Shown here: positions 55,250 to 64,000 of the stretch, piece by piece
Layout: the number at the start of each line of letters is the position of its first letter
Position numbering within the stretch: position 1 is the stretch's first letter
Assembly (NCBI GenBank): GCA_035610835.1
Contig: CM069448.1
Location: 27,243,905-27,307,904 of the forward strand
DNA length: 64,000 bases
Direction of reading: 5' to 3'
DNA from: Ophiura sarsii
Taxonomy: Eukaryota > Echinodermata > Ophiuroidea > Amphilepidida > Ophiuridae
The notes under the pieces: model-generated
Database searches by the model: none
What the model was told of the DNA's origin: nothing
Seen by the model: the letters and a program-made list of their open reading frames with translations, nothing else
Program-made: the position numbers and the translations under genes

Positions 55250-55490
55250 AGGTCAACGTTGATTTTTAAAATTTATTTGACCTAGGTCAACACTTCCGCA
55301 ATATTGCTTTTGTCATTTGAACTTATTTAAAACCTGTTTGACCTTTGACCCCATAACCGTTGGGCATACGAAAAAGGGAGCCTAATTTTTTCATGTTTGA
55401 GGACAATCGGGCAACTTATGAAATTTGACCCCAGATGACCTTTGACGACTTGAATGTGTTACCAAGGATTACAACTATATAATAGAGATT
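55250..55490. repeat. TGACCTTTGACC-repeat fragment
   Basis: Contains TTTGACCTTTGACCCCATAA, GGACAATCGGGCAACTTATG and CCCAGATGACCTTTGACG, matching units of the arrays at 6180 and 48240. Confidence 0.6.
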
Positions 55491-55961
55491 AATCATCGGG
55501 CCTCTCAATATCGTGTTATACCCAAACTTGTTTCATGCATGTTTTTGGGCAAAAACATGCATTTCCCTTAGCCTTGAAAAACATGACATCGATTACGTCA
55601 CAAACTCAAATGTGGCCCTTTTATTGCATAACATTTTGCTGGACAGCTTATGTAAACAAATGATCCTTAATATCACACCATGGTGGCAAAATTTGAGGCC
55701 ACATTTGCACTTTTCAAGAAAAACCAGTGGTGCGATACTTTTTGTCAGGCGTATACATCACATTAATGATTAATAGTTCAAAAAGTTTGAGCAATGTCAA
55801 CACCCCTCCCCAGCTACGAGAGTTAAAAGGCGCCCATGCGGGATTTTATCTCTCTCTCTCGACTCTTGCTTTTGACTGCACCACACCTTCGACAATTATG
55901 TTCTCCTGTATATTTTTGTTGTTGGGGTAAGCATTCCCTTAATCCAGCAAACTTCTTCCAT

Positions 55962-56305
55962 GTACCATATTGTCCCTATTAAGCGCCCAGGGCGCTTAGC
56001 AAAGTCATTTTGGGTAGGCGCTTATTAAGTGACCTTTTTTAAAATCATTTATCTTCTTTTTTCTTTGGTACAATTTTTTTTTGAGTAATGTACACTTTCC
56101 ATTCCCTGCATGCACACTGAGGACAACCAGTATGTAATGAATGTATACTTTCCACTCTCTGCGTGTACACTGAGGATAAAAAATGTTTGTTTTTTGATTA
56201 AACTTTTATATTGAGCTATAGTGAATAAAGAGGTGGGTGCTTATTAGGTGTTCATTTTTGTAGTCATTGGGAAAAAGAGGGGTGGTTGCTTATTCAAAAA
56301 AATTC
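55962..56305. mobile_element. MITE (TACCGTATTATCC type), partial copy
   Basis: TACCATATTGTCCCTATTAA-GCGCCCAGGGCGCTTAGC at the left; GTCATTGGGAAAAAGAGGGG-TGGTTGCTTATT near the right. The final inverted end is lost. Confidence 0.7.
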
Positions 56306-57153
56306 TAGGAGACAGTTTAATGTTTACTTGTTTTTATTTTGTTGTGCCTATGCAACTTGCATTAAACATATAGACTGATTCTGAGTAAATACCCAATCAT
56401 GTAAAATGATACAATCCCATGTAGAATAGGGAATGAGTGTACGCTATCTCTACAACGAGGACCTATCCATTTAAAGCAGGCCTTCTCAACTAAACTTTGT
56501 GAAGCACCACTTTTGAAATGTTAGTTATCAAGAAGCGCCACTAACCACTAACCCATGCACATGTAGTGAGTGAAGCGAATAACAGGTGGGTCCAGGGCTG
56601 CCTTCTGGTAGGGGTCCAGGGGCTTGTCCCCCGAAGCGCCTGGGTTTCCCCCTTTTAAGGCGCTGAGGAGAGAATATTTGCATACAATATGGCCAAAGAA
56701 ATAAAGATATGTTGATGGTAAAATGTACAAAAAATGGTAGCAAATGTAGTGATAAGTAAATATCATGAGCTTTTTATGACTTACTCCACTGCAGTTAGTG
56801 GCCCGTTTAAGTTGCTCTTCATTTTTTATATGCATGTACATTTTTTTCTTTTTCATGACTCCTTCTGCACGCCACTCGGATTGATGCAATGCGCGACAAG
56901 TGGTAAGAAGGACTGAGTTTAAGGGTATTACGGTATCTTGCACCCTTTTGGAAATAATATGATTATCGTTACTTTAAATACAAAACATGAAACAAGTATT
57001 CTTTTCACTTTATGTTAAACTTTTGAAGACATAAATAAAATGTTCTTTTCAATTATTTCTATGTTCTACAATACCATGTATGGAGGTGTTGAAACAAGTT
57101 GTTGTAACAGATTCTCGATAAGCGACTCAAGATAAGCGACTTGGTCACAACAG

Positions 57154-57378
57154 TATAGTTTGATAAGCTCCAAATTGGCGAGAAATATTTAGTTTGTATC
57201 TCTCCACGCGCAAAAGTAATCCAAGCGTGCTCGCGTGATTATAGCCTAACGCACACAGTTCTTGTCTGACGCATGCGTCACCACACATATTATGCATATA
57301 ATGCGCGCTCGCATCAATCGGTATTCATTCGCTGCTGTAGGAAGGCTTTGCCAATTTTGAACTGATCAAACTATAGTA
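57154..57378. mobile_element. MITE with CTATAGTTTGATCAG-type ends
   Basis: TATAGTTTGATAAGCTCCAA-ATTGGCGAGA and GCCAATTTTGAACTGATCAA-ACTATAGTA are inverted. The interior is CpG-rich (TCTCTCCACGCGCAAAAGTAA, GACGCATGCGTCA). Confidence 0.75.
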
Positions 57379-57904
57379 AATCAGCATGATGATAATAACT
57401 AACTATAAATGCAGAAGAGGGGAAGATGCCCACCCCAAGAAAAAATAAAATGTTCTTCATGAATTCCACTATTTTACAATCAAAAATCCTCTAGAAATGT
57501 GCCTTTAAACTACATAATATTGCTAAAATGAACACAAAATATTTCTTCTACAACATACAACTTATAGGATATGTGTTAACTTTTTTAATTAACGATTTCA
57601 TAACAATCAAATATTTTTTGAACCTTTGCTTCTTATATATAAATGATATTTTACAATCAAAATAATGATATTTTATACATATTTTTGTCAAAACAAAATC
57701 TTATACTATTTACATAGTAACATATATAATAGTCGTTTCACCAAACCTAAATGGCTAATCACAAGCTACATGTATGACCAATAATTTGAAGGAAAAAAAA
57801 GAAGAAAAAATGTACTTGATATACCAGATTTCTCTCAGAGAATCCAAGATTTTTAATCAGAAAACGTGCAACATCCTCCACACAGTTTCCATTGAGACGG
57901 TTTC

Positions 57905-58125
57905 TTAACACTTTCCACACAGATAATATAGTTTTACCATACAATACAGATTTTTCAAAAACCTTTCCCAATTTTCAATGTCTATCTCAAGGATTACTGA
58001 ACCAATAATATGCATGTTTGTACTCATTTCGATGCATTCCTCATGGTGATTCCAAATATGGTAATGAAATTCAATAGTTTTGACATTTTTTGAAACAAAG
58101 TTTCCTGCCGCATGGAAACTGTTAA
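57905..58125. mobile_element. TTAA-flanked MITE, copy d
   Basis: TTAACACTTTCCACACAG on the left and CGCATGGAAACTGTTAA on the right. The interior matches the other copies (ATTTTCAATGTCTATCTCAA, ATGGTGATTCCAAATATGGT) but lacks the GTCTGCAGAC block. Confidence 0.75.
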
Positions 58126-58589
58126 TAGAGAATCTAGGTTTTTCTGTTGAAAAAGTTGATTCTCGCTGTGGGGCCTGGTTTTTGAATTATTGGACAAATA
58201 ACTTATCAGATGTGTGTGACAAATAAAAAGAACTCTATACGATCATCATACCGACCAACAAATTAAACCAAATTACAGATTATAAGGTAACATTCACAGG
58301 TCATATGGATACCGTGTAGTACCGTATATTTGACACATCACGTTATAATTTACATCTTGTCAGCCAGGGCCAGGATAATTTTGAGATGTAGAGCAAAAAA
58401 ATATTGTAAAATCTATAGAAAATAGAAATATTTACTTTCTTTTCCTCATATTTCCAGAAGTATTACTTCAAAAACTAGGTATCATTGAAAAGCTAATTGT
58501 TTGATGATATTTTGTCAGTTGTTAAAATCTCAAATTTGTCAAAAGTAGACAATATGTACCTTTCACGTGATGCGTCGCATATTCATACA

Positions 58590-59150
58590 CTCTTAGTAGT
58601 GTCGAACCAATCCGAAAGCAAGAAACTAAAATACGAGGAGTGCATTGAAAGTGTCTAATGCACACCTCATGTGCGCCGTTGTTTTGATTCATTGTTCAGG
58701 AACTGTGGGTTTGCCGATTTTCACTGCGGGTGTTAGCAAACTTGTTAACATGTTTTTATTCTATTTTACATCAAAATTATGCTTAAATTGTGAATTTTGA
58801 TTTGTATAGTGTCGTGTGAATTAGGTCAATACATGCGTATGTTTTGTTTCTTGAAAAATTAGAAAAATCAATGCACGGGGTGTCGAAAGCAGAAGGTGGA
58901 TGTTAAGGGTCTGGCTGTAATCGCTGACTATGATGGTAAGAGTAGTATGGGGAAAGTAGTTACGTGGTCACAGGTGGTGAAGGAAGGATCGATGGAACGT
59001 AAGTGAGTGGATGGCAATCCGAAGCAGATGCACAAATGTTGATATGCTCACAATATGCTCACCATTTAATTATTCACACATCAACATCAGCGCGCTTGTA
59101 TTGATTTGTCTAATTTCTCTCGAAACAACGCATACGCATTCATTGACCTA
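58590..59150. repeat. Dispersed repeat, copy 2 (reverse of 40748-41190)
   Basis: Shares GAGTGCATTGAAAGTGT, TTTTCACTGCGGGTGTTAGC, AATTGTGAATTTTGATTTG, CAAATGTTGATATGCTCACA and TAATTTCTCTCGAAACAACG-CATACGCATT with the reverse complement of copy 1. Confidence 0.6.
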
Positions 59151-60139
59151 TAATTAACCCCCTTATATTTACCCTGGATTATCATATTCAGTTCTTTGCA
59201 TGGATTTACCATTTGTGAGGATAATATTTGCACTAACAATAACATAAAAATAATTATATTATTTACACACATAAACACTCTTATATCATCTGGATTGTAT
59301 GAATACATTTGTAAATTGTTACACAATGAAAGACCTAGTTCAATATACAGGCCTCAATTATATATTGTTTGTACACTAATTCAGGGCTTGCCAAAAAAGG
59401 GTCCCATGAGGGACAAAAATAATAAAAACACATCTCATGTTTTTTGTTTTCAAAATAATAGACTGTTGGTAAGCCCTTATTAGGCTTCTATCCCATTATT
59501 AGTCCTTTGTCACTTTATCCCATTAAATAATACCCCCTACCTCTCGAGACATTATCAATTTAGTAACAATAGTTTGAATTCCACTTTGGCCACACTTAAA
59601 CAGGAATTGGATTTTTAACTGAAAAACTGCATTTGAGTTTCAATGATGATTTATAGAAAACATCCCTGTATTGTTTAAAATACATCTAATATTCAAATAG
59701 TCTGTGGTTTGTCATGGATAATATGGATGTAAATATGTTTTTCTGCTCGAATTGAACTTAACATGTAATAGGTAGAATAAAATTGATTATGTTCAATTAC
59801 ACACTGAAGACGATTCTAAATAAAAGAGTTCTCTGCATATAAAATATGGCCAAAGCTGAATTTGATATGCCTCGTAAGATTTGCCATAGTTTGATAACGT
59901 ACATGTAAACTCCAAAAATGAATAGAAAAAATTCTTATGACACATTAACGATTGATGAGCATGATTATTACTATTTCATGTACACATTTTATATTTTTCA
60001 TGGCCAAAAAAAAAAATCATGTTTCACATGGGACATTTTTTTGACATGTGCCCTGTAAAATGTGATATTAACCCTAACTCTATTTCATCACACGGCAACA
60101 GATTTCTTTTCCCACCCCCAAAATTCACCAGAAAAGTCA

Positions 60140-60215
60140 CCCCGACACCTCCAGGATTTGAACCACAGACCTCGAGTACCCGGGCCCAGATCCTAGCCAC
60201 AACACCACGTCTGTC
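60140..60215 (-). other. tRNA-derived SINE head, decayed
   Basis: On the minus strand GTGTTGTGGCTAGGATCTGG (A-box-like) is followed by GGTTCAAATCC (B-box, 60164-60154) at tRNA spacing. Read on the plus strand it gives a spurious PPGFEP peptide, typical of reversed tRNA SINEs. Confidence 0.55.
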
Positions 60216-60796
60216 AGTCGACACGAGGCGAGTATATTCGCCTCGTTATATAACATGGGTCCGTTTTGTAGCCCAAAAACCTGCACGCCAGGTTATAAAA
60301 ACATGTTTTCCGCCAAGTTGCCGTATGGTGTAGTAGAGTTAGGGTTATGGCTATATTGATTCAATTATGTATCTCAAAACCTAGCTTTCATCATTGAACA
60401 GACTTCGGCATGTTATCTTACCAGAAAAGTCAGACTTTTTGTTATGTCTGTTTTTAGGCAGACAGACACCCTAAAAGGACATGGTATGTATAGTTTGTTT
60501 CCCCCCTGTTCAAGTACAAATACACTATTATTCTTTTTTCACAATCTCACTTAAAAAATGAAATAAAGGGTACAGTAAACAATCTGCTTTATCCTTTAAA
60601 ATAAACAATTACATCATTATAACCTAATGAGTTGAAATCTGACAGTTCTACATATAAAATAGCGAAGATTGACATCAACAGTGGTTTTAAATACATTTTT
60701 GCACAGTGCGTCTGTAGATGACCTTTACTCTTACCCAGCCCCAGGTTTATAACAAAGAAAAGGAGAGGGTAAAAAGGAGGAAAGGAAAATAAATCG

Positions 60797-60875
60797 CTGC
60801 TCTCCGACTGGGGATCGACCCGCGCACAATGACCATCCGCCCCCCCCCCCATAGGCAAGCCACGACTATCAGCTT
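60797..60875 (-). other. tRNA-like fragment with poly(G) inside
   Basis: Minus strand: GATAGTCGTGGCTTGCCTAT, a 10-G run, GCGGATGGTCATTGTGCGCG and GGGTCGATCCCC (B-box). Looks like a tRNA-derived element head. Confidence 0.45.
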
Positions 60876-61627
60876 CTTGTTGGCGCAGTATACTGCGCTC
60901 GCTATATTATTAAGTCTTCGAAAACCGTTCACGCATGCGCCAGGGAGATGAGATTTGGGAGGAAGATTTAGTGAGACTTGGGTCCTTTAGGGTTAACATG
61001 TTTCAGCAAGTGCAAAGCAATTATAAACACAAAGGTGGTTGCATTAATAAGCATGTTCCGGGGACTAAAACAAATGAGTTTTTCAAAGCCAGATCTAGAA
61101 TAGCTGCGTATCATAAGCCCTTTTCTCCTTTATTTAAATCTCTATACAGATAAAGCTGTTAAATAACCATGTCTATTTCGCTATTTTTTCTTTATAAATC
61201 ATATTTTATAGCACTTTATATTACAAATTCTGAGACCAATTTCATATATACATTTTAAATTACTGCATAGAAAATCAGTATAAAATTTTCATAACATCTT
61301 CATACAGGGCTGTCACAGTATGCACCTCATTATTGATACGATTTGATGTCAAGATTTGCAGTGTTGAGATCATTTTTATAACCAGGGATTACCAAAAAGT
61401 ATCAAATTATAATGAACAAGGCCAATTTAATGAGGTTATTTTGGTACTTACAAGGTAGATGTTCCGATTGCAAAAAAACCCTTAAGTGATCGGAATATCC
61501 ACCTTTAAGATAGTTGCTTCAAATTTCTTTGGAAAATCTCTTTTTATCCTCATTGTGGGACACTGTTAAATGTGTGCCCATCATAATCAAACAGTGAGCT
61601 GGATTTGTTCAGTATATGCTCTCAAAT

Positions 61628-61876
61628 ATGTGATGTGATCAAGCAAAATGAGTCGGAAGTCAGGAATGTTAATTTTCAGATATTACCATAAAAAGATTAT
61701 AAATACTTTTGTATTCTATTGTTTTGAAAATCAATTTAATAGCTCATATCTTTGTGATAACATAAGTATCCAGGGTTTCTGCAAAATGGAGCTTTAGAAA
61801 TAACTAATACAATCAATTAGAGACTAAAAATGATAAATGTTTGACTTCAGACTCATTTTACTTGATCGCATCACAT
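61628..61876. mobile_element. MITE with ATGTGATGTGATCAAGCAAA ends
   Basis: ATGTGATGTGATCAAGCAAA-ATGAGTCGGAAGTC on the left and GACTTCAGACTCATTTTACT-TGATCGCATCACAT on the right: ~34-bp inverted repeats, 249 bp. A left-end fragment lies near 3033 (ATGTGATGCGATCAAGCAAA). Confidence 0.85.
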
Positions 61877-62188
61877 TTGTTTTACAAGATAAAACATAAA
61901 ATAAGATATACTTTTTGAATAACAGTGCACATCACACTATGATTCCTGTGCTTTGCGAATAGTTCCAGTACTTGGTGAACAGTTATTCTACAAATACACC
62001 GCATCCTAGTGAAAAAATATATGGATATAAAATAAAGTGACACCATTAAGTATGTGTAAGAGATTGTCGCATCTATCCACCAAAAAGTCTACCTAGTTTT
62101 GGCTTCATGAGGTTTAAAACCTTGCGATGCACAAAAAGCGGCATCTTCGTTATCTTGTGAGATCGAGTCATGTGACAGCCCAATGGTC

Positions 62189-62514
62189 TTATGGTGTGTA
62201 TGCGGGAGGGGGAGGCATATTGGAAGGCGTAGTTGTCGCGGCTGGCGGGCCTCCGACCCCTGCCTCCAACAACTCATCCCAATCCTCTACTAGTCTCTCT
62301 CTTGGTACAGACTCTTCGTATGACGAGTAAGGTCTGAGAAGGTTCGTTGCAGAGATGATTACAGAAAGCGCCCCTGACGCCACAATGAGGTAGAATCCAA
62401 CCTCGAATGACACAACCACTCTGCTTCCCGGTGCTTTGATATGTTCTTGCAATACTTCCTCCATAAGCATCGCTGACCAATAACAGAAACCGTTGATTGT
62501 TACACACAGCAAAA
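62189..62514 (-). CDS. TMEM127: TMEM127, last coding exon (C-terminal ~108 aa)
   Basis: Acceptor TACTTAACAG at 62520-62515; the exon runs to TAA at 62191-62189. The translation contains LLCVTINGFCYWSAML, FEVGFYLIVASGALSVIISA-TNLLRPY and ends NMPPPPAYTP. Human TMEM127 has [43 protein letters not shown] and ends PPPAYTP. TMEM127 is an endosomal/lysosomal multi-pass protein; in mammals it is a tumour suppressor that dampens mTORC1 and controls RET levels, and its C-terminal PPxY motif recruits NEDD4-family ubiquitin ligases. PPAY is intact here. The exon enters in phase with two bases (TT) finishing a split codon. Upstream exons are not visible: an N gap lies at 62897 and the window ends at 64000. 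The insert between TNLLRPY and the tail is Gly/Ala/Thr-rich and differs from vertebrates. Confidence 0.92.
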
Positions 62515-62896
62515 CTGTTAAGTAGAAAGAATGATAATGATTTATGTTAGTTTTTTATATAACAACGTACATTGAAGGCGAGATATTGTTTCAATTCCCT
62601 TCCAAGTCCCTTCTCTACCCAGCCCCTCCTCTATCCCTCCTTAGGCACTCCTATATCTCAGAGATCCCAAATTCCTCTTCCGTATTTCCCCCTGTCCACT
62701 CCCATCTTAAGTAACAGGAGACACCACAACATATGTATTATAACATTTTCAATGACACTTCTCTTCATAGTATCAACACTATGGTTCAAGAACTTCAATA
62801 AATTCCCTAGGCCCTTTCCTACAATCCCCGAAGCCCTTCCTCCCAACAACATTCCCAATGATGTGTCCTCTATAGTCAGTTACAATGGGTGTCTTC

Positions 62897-62996
62897 NNNN
62901 NNNNNNNNNNNNNNNNNNNNNNNNNNNNNNNNNNNNNNNNNNNNNNNNNNNNNNNNNNNNNNNNNNNNNNNNNNNNNNNNNNNNNNNNNNNNNNNN
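62897..62996. other. Assembly gap, 100 N
   Basis: Exactly 100 Ns, the usual placeholder for a gap of unknown size. It borders a tandem array, which likely caused the break. Confidence 0.98.
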
Positions 62997-62999
62997 TGG

Positions 63000-63830
63000 T
63001 TGCAACATGTTTCAAGAACGTTTTATGGACCATTTTAGTTAGTAAACTAGATATTTTTGCGCATTTCGAGCCAATTGGTTTCATTTTTTTTATTATTCAA
63101 GCTTAAACAAAATGGCTTTATGAATGTTTTTCAGGACCATTTTAGTGTTGAAATAACCATTTTTTGCACAAATTAATTTCAATGTTTTATATATTATTCA
63201 AGCTTAACCAGATTGATTCAGGAACGTTTTTCAGGACCATTTCAGTGTAAAAATAAAAAAAAAATTCGCGCTGCGCGCGAATTAGTTGGAATGTTTTATT
63301 ATTCAAGCTTAACAAGATAGTTTCAGGAAGGTTTTTTTTACCTTTTCTTTTTACAATAGCCATTTTTAAAAAATATTTTGTTATTCAATTTGAACAAGAT
63401 GGCTTCAGAAACGTTTTCTGGACTTTTTATTGTTAAAATAGACATTTTTTGGTGCGCTACGCGCGTATTAGTTTCAATGATTATTTATTATTCAAGCTTA
63501 ACAAGATAGCTTCAGAAACGCTTTTCTAAACCTTTATTTTTACAATAGCAAATTTGTTCGATGTTTCGCGGGAATCATTTTTTATTTTGTGTTATTCAAT
63601 TTCAACAAGATGGCTTCATAAACGTTTTCTGACACTTTTTAGTGTTAAAATATACATTTTTTGCGCGCTACGCGCGTATTAGTCTCACTGATTATTTATT
63701 ATTCAAGCTTAACGAGATGGCTTCAAGACTGTTCTTCTAAACCTTTATTTTTACCTATAGCAAATTTAGTTTCATATTATCAGTCAAACTTAAATAACAA
63801 CATGGCTTCAGGAACGGTTTGTTAAACTCC
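63000..63830. repeat. ~100-bp tandem array with CGCTACGCGCG motif
   Basis: TATTCAAGCTTAACAAGATGG-type blocks begin near 63093, 63195, 63301, 63381, 63491, 63590 and 63701, alternating with a TTCAATTTGAACAAGATGG form (higher-order ~200 bp). GCTTCAGGAACGTTTT...GGACC and GCGCGCTACGCGCG(T)ATTAG recur. Confidence 0.85.
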
Positions 63831-64000
63831 CGGTTAAATCTTTCTTTTGACAATAATAGCCGATATTCCAAAAAATCCAATCCAAGCCAAAAATCCAATC
63901 CAAGGGGGCACACCCCCCTCAGACTCGTTGCCGCGGAACGGTGCGAACCAATGAAAATTATTTTTAAGCCCCCCGGGTAAAAAAATCCTGCGCACGCCTA

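Larger units (their letters stand above)
52432..62188. other. Intergenic region between TMEM127 and TAPT1
   Basis: Contains the presumed TAPT1 promoter (52432-52880, no TATA box seen), the TIR element 52881-54299, an inverted pair of ACAACGTTTTTGGTAAAAAA / TTTACCAAAAACTGATTTGG (54470-54735), a TGACC fragment (55250-55490), MITE copies at 55962, 57154 and 57905, the dispersed repeat 58590-59150, two tRNA-like SINE fragments (60140, 60797) and a MITE (61628-61876). No coding exon recognised. Confidence 0.7.
62515..64000 (-). other. TMEM127 intron (partial) with gap and tandem array
   Basis: C/T-rich unique-looking DNA at 62590-62896, the 100-N gap, then the ~100-bp tandem array. No upstream TMEM127 exon is visible up to 64000. 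Confidence 0.7.

Noticed and set aside
60019..60333. Plus-strand ORF with PPGFEPQTSS
   Set aside because: The PPGFEP-type peptide is the usual translation of a reversed tRNA-like SINE B-box region.
62572..63042. Plus-strand ORF of 156 aa near the right end
   Set aside because: It runs through the N gap, is Pro/Ser-rich low complexity, and opposes the TMEM127 intron.

Overview
The window is AT-rich animal genomic DNA: one large multi-exon gene with long, repeat-filled introns, a small part of a second gene, and possibly one exon of a third. Tandem TGACCTTTGACC-type repeats, CR1/L2-like retrotransposon tails ending in (ATT)n, many terminal-inverted-repeat mini-elements (MITEs) and the level of protein similarity fit a marine invertebrate deuterostome (echinoderm, hemichordate or lancelet). 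I cannot fix the species by eye.

Main result: the complete coding sequence of a TAPT1 orthologue (transmembrane anterior posterior transformation protein 1; DUF747 family) lies on the minus strand in 13 exons from 52431 (ATG) down to 9287 (stop). All 12 introns are GT-AG, all phases join, and the product is 642 residues. Small exons of 60-136 nt (for example 46961-47076, 38528-38663, 28032-28101, 26290-26370, 15997-16056, 13845-13913, 11963-12039) were recovered by protein similarity plus splice sites. Upstream on the same strand, 62189-62514 is the last coding exon of TMEM127, with the conserved C-terminal PPxY tail. The rest of TMEM127 lies beyond a 100-N assembly gap (62897-62996) or outside the window. 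At the left edge a minus-strand exon-like segment (384-450) could encode a signal peptide of a third gene.

Layout: 1-9286 is 3' flank of TAPT1 (possible upstream exon of the left-edge gene, a 270-bp tandem repeat, a TTAA MITE, a perfect-type foldback, and a TGACCTTTGACC array). 9287-52431 is TAPT1 with introns carrying TTAA-type, PIF/Harbinger-type, hAT-type and Tc1/mariner-like MITEs, nested insertions, a truncated CR1/L2-like reverse transcriptase, tandem repeats and a tRNA-derived SINE. 52432-62188 is the intergenic region, with a 1.4-kb TIR element just upstream of TAPT1 exon 1. 62189-64000 is the TMEM127 3' end and a ~100-bp tandem array broken by the gap.

No operon, CRISPR or bacterial system is present. 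The most interesting signals are repeats meeting gene structure: a triplicated 3' splice site at TAPT1 exon 11, a stray copy of the exon 4/donor boundary, two related TIR elements bracketing exon 1 (one starting 14 nt into intron 1), a nested element carrying many copies of a GC-rich palindromic 14-mer, a MITE built from CCAGTATCG/CGATACTGG palindromes, and a 42-bp-arm hairpin whose arm sequence is also the site interrupted by the retrotransposon.
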